64,000 bases of DNA from Monarcha castaneiventris obscurior (GCA_026261815.1 JAMPIT010000258.1:12019501-12083500), one strand, 5' to 3'. Positions 28,401 to 40,082 are shown, counted from the stretch's first letter. Numbers and translations are program-made. Notes: generated from the sequence alone by a model not told the origin.

Positions 28401-31400
28401 ATCTATTGATTCATAATCCCTGTTGTTGTGTGTGTCAGACTTTTCTATTTCTGTGCCCTTTACTGGGGTCTGTGCTCTCTAATGCTGAAGGAGGCTGCAG
28501 AAAACACTGTCTGGGATTCCCCAAAGCACCTCCTTTGCTGTCTGCCTGCCTGTTCTCCCTCTGCCCAGCCTTTTTGTGGATCTCCAATCATGCTGCAGGT
28601 GTACTCAGAACTGGAAGAAAGCAGAATGGCAAAGCTCTGTCTCTACTTGCCACCTGCATGCTATGAGCACACACTGCCTAAATAGGAGGAATGCATACCT
28701 ACTGTGAATCCTTGTATATATTAATTCCATCAATATAACAAACAAACAAATGAGGTAGGTTTTGCTCAGGCAGTCAAAATAGAGACTGAGTTACAATTTT
28801 TATTATCTCTATGTTTTGTGTCCCCCCCAAACCATGTAGCATTATCCTGTAATAAAAACTTCAAAATAGTGCTAAAACATAAATTTGTATGAGGTCTTCT
28901 GCACACCTGCAATAGCAGTCAATTCAATATCACTGTCTTCATTACAGCAGCAAAAATTCTTAATGCTTGTTTTTCAAATATTTTTTTATGTGTTAGTACT
29001 TTACAGCTACTGTCATACACCAGTCTTGACACTTGGTGTCAGAATAGCAGCAGAAATTGAAAAGGAGAGAAATGCAAAGATTTCTTTTTGCTTTTGGTGC
29101 TTCTGTGAAGAATAGGGTTACGAATTGATCTCTAATGCATTTGTTCATAAGTTGATACTCCTGTTAAGTAAACATGTATGTTGTACATGATGCTAAAGAA
29201 TTGCATATGTAGTCTATCAAAATTAGTAATGCAGCCATACCTTTTTTTAATATGGGCCTATAATTTGTGTCCAGTGCTAAGAGTGTTGCACAATTTGTTT
29301 GTAAAAAGCAGGGTAAATCAGCATTTGATTTATGACTTTAGCCATTATTTAATAGTATTTATTTTATTCAGGTGGCTAAGATACCTTTTAGTCTGCCTAT
29401 TATGTAGAGAAGGAAATGCACTAATTTCATGGCAATACTTTTTTTTGATATTGAATTAAGAGGTAACCAGAGTTTTGTGGACAGATTTTTGGAAGATGAA
29501 TGTTATTTTTTACCCCATAGAAATTAACTTGCAAATTGCAGTGCTCAGTAGGTTAGAAGGTCCTGCTTCTAGCCTTTAGGTACAGTTGGGCTTTAGGCAC
29601 AAATTTATTCAAGATAGTGCTTAAGCTGCAGCTCAAGCACTAAGAATAGCCCCAGAGGAGACGACAAACAAGATCCAGATCCTGCTGGACAAGCAGGTGC
29701 TGAATTCCTGTTAATTTCAGGGGAACTTGGTGAGGGTACAGAAATGACAGACAAGCCTCTGTGTGAAATTATTTTCATTTTCCTTCCTCTCAGCAGAATG
29801 TGAAATAAGTATGATTTACTGGTTGGGTGTCTGTCCACCATGGACACACAGGCTGTCTCAGCTACTCTAGGCAAGGCTTATAGCACAGAATTAAAGATTG
29901 GTACCACTCACAAGCTGGCCCTCTATGAATTGTGAAAAATTAATAGAAACAAAGTAAAGACAGCATAACACAAACTCTGCACTTTAATTATGTGAACATG
30001 AAAAATAGTTTCTGTGATAGCCAGAGTGCTTTGGTCTGAAGTACTGCAAATAAAGATTATGTCAAATCATGACCTCTAAGGTGATAATGGTGACAGAATT
30101 TGAAAAATGTTGTTTTTTTTTAAATCAGGAATGACTTTTCAAAACAAATCTAGCAGAAATGATGACAATCTTAAGGATGTTTTAAACTGTCCTTGAAGCA
30201 ATAAAAGGATTAAGAAAAAGAGTTGATCCTAAGGATATGTATAAGAGACTGTGACATACCTATTTGTAAAATAAAAGCTAATAAAATTTACTATTCAAGA
30301 CCTGTTCAGCATAATAATCTAGACTTCTGAATGCTTATGCAAGAATGATGAGTTGAAGTCTATCTGAGCAAAATTAATATAACATCTTCATGCCTTGCCT
30401 TCAAGAAGAGCTTATTAGAAAGGCCTGCTATTAAGAGGAAGAATAATCTGTTAGAGAAAACAGGACAATTAAAAGCAGTTCTACAAAATTATCTACTCTC
30501 TTCTAGCACCTTCCAGATTCACTATGTAACTCCCATGTCAGTGAGAAAATTAAAGCCTTGCCACTCTTGAATGTAAAATTGTGTCCTGGAACAAGAAACG
30601 TAAAACTTACGTGATTCCATGCTCCATTTCCTAACTGGGGTGCCCTTAACCAGGATTAAACAAGAAAGGCTGAATTCAGGTAAAAAACTCTGTGTAAACC
30701 CAGATACTCTTCGTAGAGATTTATCAGCTGTGAAATCATTTTGGTGAAACCACTGGAAAAACTCCTGCAGATCTGCTTATGGACATTTCACCTCTGTGAC
30801 TGCTGATAAGCAAATTGTTAGCTGGGCTCAGTGTGGCTCATCATCAGCTGCTTAGCAGGAGTGTTTGCACCATTGCATCAGAGAAAGATGGAAATGTTGC
30901 AATGCTAAACCTGCTCTGTGTTCTGCCCGTAAAGACCAGAATAAATCAGCAATTGGCTGGTGACTTCAGCTGCTATCTAATACTAAGGTGTATTTATACT
31001 TTTCTGTAGAATGAGGAAATAAAATTATACAAGGTGCACATATGAAGTGAATGCCATAGGCCTGCTTAGATATATTGGTCAGTGGAAGTCCTAGGCTCAG
31101 TGCAGTTGAGCAGATATTAGAATTTAAAGACAACAAATTGTCAGCAAAGCTATACTTAGAATACACTTAATTTATAATTAAATTTTTGCGTAGTCTAGAT
31201 CTCGATTACAATAAAATGTGAAGATAATGTAATAACCAAATCAGATACATCACATTCTGTCGTACTGTGTACTTAGTTCTGTTTGGTATTTTACTTTTGT
31301 TATTTTTTTGTCTTTAGAAAGGCTGGAACCAAGGTCCAAAGGTAGAACTCTGTCAGAGGCTAAGATCTCCAAAGGGAGAGAAACACTTCGCCTGAGAACC

Positions 31401-34400
31401 AAAGGCCCTGCTACTGTGGAGGAAATGGTATGGTGTTGGTGTATGCCCTTCAGTAAAACTACTGAAAAATCACCTAGCTTCTGATTTATTCTTCCCCAAG
31501 GCTGATAAGTAGGATGGAAAAATCTGGATGTTACAAAGCTTGTGGGACAAAAGAGAGCAACTAAAGTTGACAACTAGCAGGGATAGGATGGGGCTGAGGT
31601 ACCTGGAAGCAGAGAACCTATATTTAGATGTCATGGATTACGTGGATGAATTTAAGGTAGAGTAGACCAAGGAGGGCTGAAAAGAGGGAAGCGGGGGGCA
31701 GGGGAGGGAAAGAGGTGGGATGGTTGAAGACTCTGGTTCCATTTCTATGGTTGAAGACTTGGTTCCATTTCTGACACTGTGAAGTGTACAAGGTTAGTGT
31801 AAGGCTTGTTGTTAGGAGAGGCTAATAAGATACATGGACATGAATTTGTGCAAAACCAGGACTAGAGTTTGGTGAATAAATGTTATTTGTTCTGGGCTTT
31901 TCTAAAGCTCACGAGGATTTGATGAAGAGCTGTATTATCAGGAGGTATAAGGCCCCTGTTTAGTTTGAACATGTGAGCTGTGTGACTTGATATTAGGAGG
32001 AAAGCTCATGTTTTTGGGAAGAGGGAAAGAGAGTGGAATAGTGTGTTTTATTTGTAGATTTTGTAAGTCTAGGTGGCCAAGATGGGAGTAAGGGGTATAA
32101 TCACTGGCACATTGCTGGTTATTTTGAAATCTGCATGGATACAGTCATACTTTTGCTCTTTTATCCATTTATTCCAACAAAGCCAACTGAAGTTGAAGAA
32201 AAAGCAATCAAAAAAGTGGATGAGCTTCTTGAAACATACATGGGCATAAGAGACCTTGAATTAGGTGAGTTCTTAGCAGATACATTACTACAAAATTAAA
32301 TAATTTCTCATTTTCTGTAGTCTAAAATTTATTGAGTACTTAAGTCTCTGGATGTAAGTGAAGCAAGATTTGTCCAGCATGCAGTCTCAAAAACTTGCCT
32401 GTATTTCCACAAACGTGTTTGTCTGATAAAAGAATCTCCCTCCCACTTCAATCCTGATGATGTAATTAATTAATTAATCCGCTATTCTTCCTGCACATTA
32501 TCTCTACACTTTTGCATGAATTATTTAGTTGTTTGCTATAACTGTCACCACTGTATTCTTTCTGGCATATATTTTCTTGATGGATCTCATGTGTGCCATG
32601 ATTAAGGATTCTTAAGGATAAGTATGTTTATTTGCTTTTTTGCCTCTTGGCATAGACACATCAAAGTTGATTGCTAAGGTTTGAACCTGAGATCTTCATC
32701 AGTGAACAAGCAACTATTTAGCAAGGGAACTGACAGAATAATTGCACAAATTGATCAAATTCTCTAAAACATGTGTTCTGAAGAGCATGAGAAAACTTGT
32801 AGAATATTTACTAGTTGTTAGAACCATCAATTTATAATGAAAGGAACTACTTAACCCCAGTGTCATAAGCTCCTTAAAGATGCACCAAACTTGTCCTTGC
32901 AGCTGTTGCTTTTCTTTGTTGTTCTGACAACAACTCAATTGGAATTTCTGCTTGTGTGGGAAGAAGCTGCAGTCTAGCTGTTGTAGCCAGCTGTGCCTGG
33001 TGTAGTCCTCTGAGGAGCTTGTGGAACTGCTCATACTGAGACAAAGAGGAAGGTATTTATTATTATGGTAATATCTTAAAAAAAAATCGGCCAAGAATTA
33101 AGAAAGGATAAGCTAAATGGAAAGTGATCCTGAAAAGAAAGCTTTCATGAGAGAGAAGTGGAGAAGGCAAAGCAGAAGAGAAAATAGGTCTGGCATGAAG
33201 CTCCAGAGGGCAAAGCAGCAGGGCGGGAGGGGCAGCAGTTAGCACAGAGGAATGAGAACAAAAGGTGGTTATCTGAATAGCCAAAAGGCCTTTGCTGGAT
33301 GCTCCTACCAGCGAGCATCTGATTGGCAGATTCTACTAGTTTTCTCACAGGAAAAATGGTAGGTAAAACAGTATTTGTCCCTCAGTCTAAGGTAGAAGTG
33401 GGCTTCCTGCCATAGAAGAGAGGGCAGAGCTGCTGAAAACTTGAGTTCTGTTTCATAGGTTCTATCTGAACTTTCCTATTCCCAGGAAACTAGAAGTTCT
33501 CAAAAATTCTGTTCCCAGCAACTCTAATGTGTGATGCTCTGCCATGTAATATGCTCCTGGGAGGCCTGTGTGGTGCTGAGCCATGTTTAGGTTAGGGAGG
33601 ATTCCATGTTCTGTCTCACTCCTGCAACCTCTGTGCCTCAGTCCATCTCTGGCTTAGGCTTCAAAGCTCTGAGTCTCGTGCCATCTGTCCCTCTGGGAGC
33701 TGTTTTTGTCCTGCAGCTGTTGCAATCCTGGCTCAGGCTGGGCTTCTGGAAGCTCCTCCTGTCCTTGCAGGTTACTTCCAAGGTCCCCAGGCTCCTTGCC
33801 CTGCACGGATAAGCAGCTAAGGTGGTCTGCTTTTGGGAACGGTCCTGTAAGAACTGGTGTTCCCTGTGGTTTTGGCTCTCAGTACTGTAAACAGGGTGGC
33901 TCTTGCACAGTAGACTGAGAAGTTCAGATTTCAAGACATATGGCTGAGTTAACAGCCAAGCACCTAGTAGAGTTTTCCCATGAACTCCTTGAATTTCCAC
34001 TCCCCCCCCCACCCCAACCATCTAATGCCTTTCATCTTTCAGTATGTAGTTTGAAAACTTTAAAAAAATGCCTTAAAAGAATACTTAAAGAAGGAAGAAG
34101 TCTTTGTTTGTAGAGAGGCTCTCTTCTTCCCAGCTGGGTGGTTGTTTTGTCCGTCACCTCTTCTTTTCTTCCCCAAAAGGTAATGAAACCAAGAGAAGCT
34201 GTCAGAAATCACGGACTATAGGTTTCATAGTTATAGTTTAGTAGCTTTAGTTTGCACCTTTGAAGCTGTATCCTGAAGTTCAAATCTGAGAGTCAACAGC
34301 CAACGGTGATGACAAAACCCCCCCAACTTTATAATTTTAAAACAATTAAACAGCTCTAGGATTCTTTAGGAAAGGAGAGCTAATCACCTGTCACAAATCT

Positions 34401-37400
34401 GTTCAATTAACACATGTCAGTTTTTCACATACTGGATGTGATCAGTCACCCATGAAAATGAAATATGAGGAAAAGATTCATTCAGAGAATGCCAATCACC
34501 ACTTAGCTCGAAATTTCACTCATTACTCAAGCCAGATTAGTTGAAAATGCAAGTCATCACAATGTGCGGCTGACAAGTGATTAAGATCTCAATCATTGCT
34601 CACTTCCATGCACTTCTGTTTGTCAGAATCTTTGGATGTCAGTTAATGTTGCTCTTTCATCTCCATTAAAATGACACTTCCATGGTGTGATTGAATTCTA
34701 AAACAGCGCCCCAGTTTTAAGACACAAGTTAGAAAGAAAGAAAAGAAAAACTAATGTTAAATTACAGACAGAATTAAAGGTGAGATAAAGCCCTTAATTT
34801 TTGCATGGTTAAGTATCTTGACAGTTTCAAGAATGGCTGACTAAATCTACACACAAATCCCTGAGCTGGAGCAAAATACTTGGAAATTGTTAAAGAAAAT
34901 GCATGCTCTTTTTTCTGGCACAGTTTTTTATTTTCATTTTCAGATATCTAAATGCTGTTGAGATTTACATACCTGCTTTTGGATGTATTCTTGCCTTTTT
35001 ACTTCCTTATTCCTTTTTACTGAAAACTGGACTTAATCCACAGAAAGGACAGTTGGCTCTGAAATTTATTCCTCAGCCATTTTATGGGCACATTAGAAAT
35101 TGGGCCAAGGCTTGACTTCAGCATTCTTTAAAACATAAATGCACAGCTGAAAGATAAATCAGGTTGTTTTAAATTCTATGGGTGCTTTCTGATAAAGGAA
35201 TTTGAGCAGCTGATTAATAGGAGCAACTCAGGAAACAGTGTTAGTGAAAAATATTGGCATTTATTTTTTTAAATCAGTAAGACTTGAATTATTATGGATT
35301 GTATTTAATCCCAAAAATTCTTGGTGGGAGGAAGCCTGGATCTAACCCCAGGATGTTACCGATTGTAAATGACGGCAAAAAAAGGCTTCCTGTCCTAATT
35401 TTTTTACGCATCTTTTGGCTTCAGCCACTGATGTTTTGTTCCCCTTTGTTCTATTTTTCTACTTTTGGATGATTGCTTCCTATCTGTTGCTCCTTGTAAT
35501 ATTATCAGACATGACATATCATAGAATCATTGGGGTTGGAAAAGATCGCTGATACCATCGAGTCCCGGCGTTGACCAGACACCACCATGCCAACTAAACA
35601 TAGACTGAGTGCCACACCCAGTTATTCTTGGGCACGTTTAGCCATGGTGACTCCACCACTTCCCTGTGCAGCCCATTCCCATGCTTAACCACCCTTCCAG
35701 TGAAGAGGCTTTTCCTGATGTCCAACCTGAACATCCCCTGGTGCAGTCATGGGCTGCCAGCTTCTCCAGGAGAAAGCTGTGGGGGACAGTATCAAAGGCT
35801 TTACTGAAGTCCAGGTAGACACATCCACAGCCTTCCCCTCATCCATGGGGGGATTGCTTGATCGTAAAAGGCAATCAGGTTGGTCAGGCAGGACCTGTCT
35901 TTCCTAAAGCCGTGCTGGCTGGGCCTGATCCCCTGTTTGTCCTGTCCATGATGTGTGATCACACACAAGATAGTCTGTTTCATAACCTTCCATCACTGAG
36001 ATCAGGCTGAAATAGCCTTGCATGTTCTGTCTTCGTTTAAAGAATTTAAAAACTACTTCTCCACACTTGGCTTTGTTTTTCAAACTTACCATCTAGTCAA
36101 AATATCTTAACAGGTTTAAACCTCTTTTGTTACCCAAGCTTCTTCTCTTGGCTCACAAATCCAACCCATTAATATTCAATAGATGTTTTATCTTTAAATG
36201 CTTTAACTGAAGTGATATTCTCCCTGAATCTGTTGTTTTCTTCTCCTTCTGTCACCAGACTTCCTTTCCCAAAGGATTTTATTGCATACATTCTGGGGTA
36301 TATTGTTTATGGCTGTTCATCTACTCTGAAAGAATAATGGGAGGTTTTTTTTAAAAAAAGGAAGGGCAGCAAGTCCAGTTAAAATAACTTCTCCACTTCA
36401 AGAAGAATTAGTACTTAAGAAAAAGGAGCAAGAAGAAATATTTCTAATAGTTCTTGAGTACCAGATCTGACAATATTCAACATGAAACTTAAAACAAGTA
36501 ATGTTAAATACTGGAAACTGCAATAACATTCTTCGTTTTCTGCTTTAGAGTGACTTCTAATAGCATTACAGCTAAATAAATATCGAGGTTTCTGTCAAGA
36601 CTTCTGAAAAAAGCTTTTTCAGAAGTTACAGTATAGGATATGGGCAGCAAAACCACTATGTAAGATAGGATAAGAATGGCAGGCAGAAAGTAGTTGTCAT
36701 GGCTTGTGCCCCGTGTGTCTATTAAAAGTGAAAATAAGGATTTTGTGAAAGATCTTTGAAGTTATTTTAAAGGAACTGTGTTTAAAAAGCCAACATATTA
36801 CTTTTTTCATATTCTGGGAAGTCTGGTATTGAGCTTCTCAGTTAAAGTTGACAAGACTTCTAATTCTTTTCATCACTTTTAAGATTGCTGAACTTCTCAC
36901 ATTTTATGCAAAAATTTATCAGATATTAACATTGCCTGAAGTGAAATGAAAAAAAGGAAAATCTGAAAACAATTGAGGCTCTTTTGACTGTGGAAAAATA
37001 TTCTATTGGAACAAAATTCCTGTAATCACTTACGGTGCAGCTCTTACAAGAAGCAGTGGGGAAAGGGGAGGGGAGTGGAGACAGTTCGGCACGAAGCTGT
37101 CACCCTCTGAGAACCAGCAGAGTTTTCTCCGAGCTGGCAACTATCTGCTAAATGCCTTGGCAATCAGTAGGCTTTGGTTTGCCTGGGGAATTCCGCGTTG
37201 CAAATGTCACTGTGTGAGCGCAGCTGTGCCGCCCTGGGGGTGCCGTCCCGCGGCTGTGGCATTCCTGGGGAAACAGGGATGCGTTCACGGGTGGCAGAGA
37301 GGGCTGGCCGGCTTTAGCGTTTCTGGATGGAAGCAGGGAAGCAGGGCTGGGCTTGGCGCTGCCGTACACACCGGCGGTGCGCGGAGATGCGCGGAGATGC

Positions 37401-40043
37401 GCGGGGTGCGCGGCAGTAGCGCCGGGCTGGCGCTGGGAGGCAGCACCGCGCTGCCCAGAGCGCCCGCAGCCTGCCCAGGAGCGTTCCGCTGCATCGGGGG
37501 CGTCTGGGCCTGCGAATGTGCCTTAATAAATATAGTGCATCAAATGTGCCCTGGCAGTGCTGATTAGACTTACTCTATAGAGATGAAGACGGGTTTTTTT
37601 TTTTTTTTTTTTTTGAGGCTGCTTTAGCACGACTTGACTGGCCTGAAAGTTGATCAGCTAAGCTTAGAGGATTTTGTTTGCAAGTTTCATAAATCTGTAA
37701 TAAACTAGCTTTTAGACTCTATTTCACTATTTGGGAAGCTCAGTCTTTAAAGAAAGTTGTGTTTGAAGTTACACTTTCTGTTAATGACAGTTTATTATGC
37801 ACAATTCTGAAGCTTCAGCTAGGGCATCTGGATTGTGATGTGCTGTGTTGTCGTGTTTTATTGCTGCTGTCTGTGTCGTGGTTCTTCCATATCTCTTGGC
37901 CAATTAATCTTAAAAATAGCTAAATTCCTCACTCCCACCCTGCTTGAACACTTGTCTAGATCCTTACTCTCTTGATGGCAGCTTTTTCTAAATATCTGGT
38001 GTAACAATATATTGATGCGTTTGCTCTTATGTCACCTTGCACCTCTTTTCTCTACACGCTTCTTCCAGTGTCTGTAAAAAGTACATTCATACCCTGCTTT
38101 AAATCCAGAAATCTGAAGTGTCAATTATACTCTTCACCTCATTACCTCCAAGGTTGCTTCCCTGTAAGTACCTTCTTATGCCACATTTTCAGGGGATATA
38201 GAGTGGCGTTGATAGGACAAATCCTTGTGTTCCACCTGTAAGGAAAGAGTCTCCTCTTTAATGCTCGTTAAGACTTGTCTGAATCAGAGTCCCAGGAACT
38301 TCATGGGTGACACAGAGAGAATCTGCATCAGGGATGGGGTTTCTTCTGGCAGGAAACTGGTCTTGAGGGTCCTTGAGAAACACTAGTGGTGCCTGGGAAG
38401 CTTGGTTACGCTTGAACTGTCTACATCACAGCAGTTTATTTGTCAAGATTTACATAAATTTTCCTTGGACAGCTTTGTGTAGTTTGACACACTTTGATTG
38501 TGTTTGGAGCCTCACATCTGAACACAGTTAAAACCAAAACATCAAGTTTCCTCAAAATTACTGTTGTTGACATTTACAATGTGGGATATGGCTCAAGCTT
38601 GCTTACAGCTTGTTACATGTTTGGACAACAGCAAGTACTGTTTGCCAGAAGTTCATAACTGTCAATAAATTTGAGCTGAGTTTTAGGTCAACAAAATAAA
38701 ATTAAATAAATTTAGTTAAGGTTCAGAGCAGGGAAAGTTTATTTTTGTTTTTATCAGAGAGATTTTGCCATTTTGATTCAATACAGTGCATGTGGTAGAT
38801 GGCAGACTGCCCCAGTGTAGATGTTTTTCTGTGGCTTTAAAACTTCCTTCCCTTTCTCAGGCACTGTATTATGTGTTTTGCATTTGGATATTCCTCTGAG
38901 AAAAGTCTAGAAGCTATCAAATCCTTCACTATGACACTTGAATTTGATATACTCATGGAGAAAGTGGTGGTTATTTGGTGTTCAACAAAAGATGGAGGAC
39001 ATCTTGCAGTTTAAGGCAGGCACAAAATAAAGTAGATTTCGAGGTTTCATCTATTGTATAATACCATAATTTTCATGTGAATTTGAACAGAGTCTGTGGA
39101 ACAGAGATACAGGTCAGAAAATAAATTGTATTCAGCAGTGCTGTTTGTGCTGAATGTGTCTTACAGAGCATTCTGCATCCCTCAAACCATGGTAGCTTGC
39201 TGCCAGTGGTTCTCTGGGCCCAGCTTAACCAGGAGAAACCTCTACACTGACTCTTTTCACCCTTCATGGAGATGCAGGTGTCGTGATCAAGAGAGGTTTG
39301 AGCCCTCACAGTTTTCATTTGCTCTAATATCCATGGGTTGCCAGCATCCAGTGTTGTTTGGGATAGACTTCTAAACTGCAGTGGCAAAAGGTGAGGGATG
39401 AGCACAGCAGCCAAGGAGTGAGTACCAAGCAGCAGCCCCAGTGTAGCCATTTTGAAACTGAGATCTGACACTTGATAAATTCTGGTACTTGTTTGTCAAA
39501 TAAAATGCTGGACAGTATTGTTATAAAAGATACTGGAGTTTACCTCTGTTATGTCACACCTCTGCTTTTATTTTCCTGGATACCAAGATGTTCCTAGTGT
39601 TTGGTGGCTCCAGTTCATTGTGCATAGCAGTAAGGCCTTTCTCTTACTTCTGCACAGTTTGAACCACCTGGCTGAGATTTTCAGAAATAACTTTTTCACT
39701 TTTGTGAGGCATAAGCACAAACTTTAAGTACATAATTCCTGATGAGTCCTAAATTCAGCTGGTAGACTTTGCATCTCCCTAAACTGACTTTACCAGGTTT
39801 TGAAAATAGGCATGTCAAAGCTGTCTTCCCCTACGTGTTAGCTGTCACTTTCATGATAATTACATTATTTTGTTTTGTTGCTCTTTAGCTGCAACAATGG
39901 TGGAAGCTGGAAGAGACAAGAAAAACCCAGATGAATTTGCAGTGGCATTGGATGAAACTCTTGGAGACTTTGCATTTCCAGATGAGTTTGTATTTGATGT
40001 ATGGGGAGCAATAGGTGATGCTAAGCAAGGACGACTGGAATGA
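16196..40043 (+). CDS. GIPC2: GIPC PDZ domain-containing protein 2, six coding exons
   Basis: This cytosolic and endosomal adaptor binds C-terminal PDZ ligands of membrane receptors and, through its C-terminal GH2 region, myosin VI. Exons are 16196-16435, 24166-24351, 27860-28040, 31318-31427, 32183-32264 and 39889-40043, with phases 0, 0, 1, 0 and 1 all consistent. The product is 317 aa (human 315). The N-terminus [15 protein letters not shown] is the GIPC2 type, followed by an Ala/Pro linker, the GH1 region, a PDZ domain at about 118-199 with carboxylate-binding LGLTI at 127-131, and GH2 with [19 protein letters not shown] and [15 protein letters not shown]. The DNAJB4 neighbour matches the human order. 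GIPC1 and GIPC3 are paralogues to exclude. No break is seen. Confidence 0.95.
19005..19482 (-). mobile_element. Endogenous retrovirus LTR with polypurine tract, minus strand
   Basis: Read on the minus strand, a purine tract (GGGGGAGAAGAA, about 19464-19482) is followed by a unit of about 459 bp that begins TGAAG and ends TAACA, with TG...CA termini at 19463 and 19005. Inside, a TATAAATGTG box (plus-strand 19151-19160) precedes an AGAATAAAGC poly(A) signal close to the 3' end, the normal U3-R-U5 order. No matching 5' LTR or coding region is seen nearby, so it looks like a truncated 3'-LTR remnant. The family is not assigned. It is antisense to GIPC2. Confidence 0.65.
19641..19656. repeat. (AGAT)4 tetranucleotide repeat
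   Basis: Four AGAT units follow an A-run in GIPC2 intron 1. Confidence 0.85.
24166..24351 (+). CDS. GIPC2: GIPC2 coding exon 2 (GH1 end and PDZ start)
   Basis: It encodes residues 81-142 in phase 0/0, from [18 protein letters not shown] through [12 protein letters not shown] to the PDZ binding loop LGLTITDNG and AFIK. The acceptor is CTGCACAG and the donor GTAAAC. This exon reads closer to remembered GIPC1 than to mammalian GIPC2 at several positions. Confidence 0.95.
24352..27859 (+). other. GIPC2 intron 2
   Basis: This 3.5-kb phase-0 intron contains an imperfect direct duplication of about 23 bp (CTAGGTAAAT...AGAGACTGT) at 25879-25902 and 25925-25947. A GC-richer patch lies near 26790-26910. 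A pure T-run of about 19 bases at 27832-27850 forms the pyrimidine tract of the acceptor AAACAATAG. No gene or clear transposon is seen. Confidence 0.8.
27860..28040 (+). CDS. GIPC2: GIPC2 coding exon 3 (PDZ core)
   Basis: It encodes residues 143-202 and the first base of 203, starting [20 protein letters not shown] and running through [14 protein letters not shown] to LVEPLKAF. It supplies the second half of the PDZ fold, including the alpha-B helix with its ligand-contacting His-Tyr pair. It ends in phase 1 before GTGAGT. Confidence 0.95.
28041..31317 (+). other. GIPC2 intron 3
   Basis: This 3.3-kb phase-1 intron has a GTGAGT donor and a TTTGTCTTTAG acceptor. It is AT-rich. No gene or recognisable repeat family could be supported. 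Confidence 0.8.
31318..31427 (+). CDS. GIPC2: GIPC2 coding exon 4 (PDZ-GH2 linker)
   Basis: It starts in phase 1 (Glu codon completed across the junction) and encodes [20 protein letters not shown], then [16 protein letters not shown]. The LRLRxKGPATVE block is a family signature. It ends in phase 0 before a GTATGG donor, weaker than the others in this gene. Confidence 0.93.
31428..32182 (+). other. GIPC2 intron 4 with a 26-bp tandem duplication
   Basis: This 755-bp phase-0 intron contains a near-exact tandem pair, TGGTTGAAGAC...GGTTCCATTTCT, at 31721-31746 and 31748-31772, next to a G-rich purine stretch. No other feature is seen. Confidence 0.85.
32183..32264 (+). CDS. GIPC2: GIPC2 coding exon 5 (GH2)
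   Basis: It encodes [20 protein letters not shown] then GIRDLEL, the first part of the GH2 region that contacts myosin VI in the family. It is in phase 0 at the start and phase 1 at the end, before GTGAGT. Confidence 0.93.
34375..34690. promoter_or_regulatory. Candidate conserved intronic enhancer
   Basis: This stretch lacks simple repeats and transposon marks. It is dense in E-boxes (CACCTG, CACATG, CAAGTG), TGATTAAG and TTAAT homeobox-type cores and ATTCA/TTCAC words, giving the even texture often seen in constrained non-coding DNA. This is a judgement of texture, not an alignment. Confidence 0.25.
35519..36095 (-). mobile_element. CR1 LINE fragment, minus strand, internally deleted
   Basis: The plus strand begins TCATAGAATCAT at 35519, the complement of the CR1 3' end, and continues through the standard 3' region (CACCACCATGCC..., GTGACTCCACCACTTCCCTG). 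At about 35746 it jumps into reverse-transcriptase sequence, so several hundred bases of the usual element are missing. The minus-strand translation keeps a reverse-transcriptase-like stretch ([20 protein letters not shown]) at about 35860-35925 but has stops and is not functional. Confidence 0.85.
36600..36626. repeat. Perfect 12-bp inverted repeat (hairpin)
   Basis: The arms ACTTCTGAAAAA (36600-36611) and its exact complement (36615-36626) flank a 3-base loop AGC. It is too short for a microRNA precursor. It could be chance in A/T-rich DNA. Confidence 0.8.
37195..37510. promoter_or_regulatory. Orphan CpG island inside GIPC2 intron 5
   Basis: About 300 bp of CpG-dense, GC-rich sequence is set in AT-rich intron. 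It includes a tandem GCGGAGATGC doublet at 37381-37400 embedded in GCGC-rich repeats. No splice-supported coding exon is visible; a 136-codon open frame on the plus strand starts without a convincing ATG and has no domain. It could be an alternative promoter, an enhancer CpG island or a GC-rich repeat remnant. Confidence 0.5.
39889..40043 (+). CDS. GIPC2: GIPC2 terminal coding exon
   Basis: It encodes the last 51 residues, [20 protein letters not shown], then [20 protein letters not shown] and [11 protein letters not shown], with TGA at 40041-40043. The [14 protein letters not shown] block is nearly invariant in GIPC proteins and belongs to the GH2/myosin VI-binding region. Confidence 0.95.
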
Positions 40044-40076
40044 GAACTGTGCAGTTTATCAATCCCTGTTTGAGAA

Positions 40077-40082
40077 AATAAA
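40077..40082 (+). terminator. Proximal poly(A) signal of GIPC2
   Basis: AATAAA lies only 33 bases after the stop codon, in an A-rich run. The downstream sequence is weakly T-rich. Use would give an extremely short 3'UTR. Confidence 0.35.

Larger units (their letters stand above)
32265..39888 (+). other. GIPC2 intron 5
   Basis: This 7.6-kb phase-1 intron is the most feature-rich in the gene. It holds a (TAAT)4 run at 32463-32478, a possible conserved enhancer at 34375-34690, an antisense CR1 at 35519-36095, a perfect 12-bp hairpin at 36600-36626, an orphan CpG island at about 37195-37510 and a T22-like run near 37592-37613. The acceptor is TTGTTGCTCTTTAG. Confidence 0.85.

Noticed and set aside
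35801..36092. Minus-strand open frames with a reverse-transcriptase-like stretch
   Set aside because: Real homology, but a fragment of a dead, deleted CR1 copy and not a host gene.
36600..36626. Hairpin as a microRNA precursor
   Set aside because: The stem is only 12 bp with a 3-base loop, far below the length needed for Drosha/Dicer processing.
37157..37567. 136-codon plus-strand open frame in GIPC2 intron 5
   Set aside because: It lies over the orphan CpG island, has no convincing ATG start and no family resemblance. GC-rich DNA is short of stop codons.
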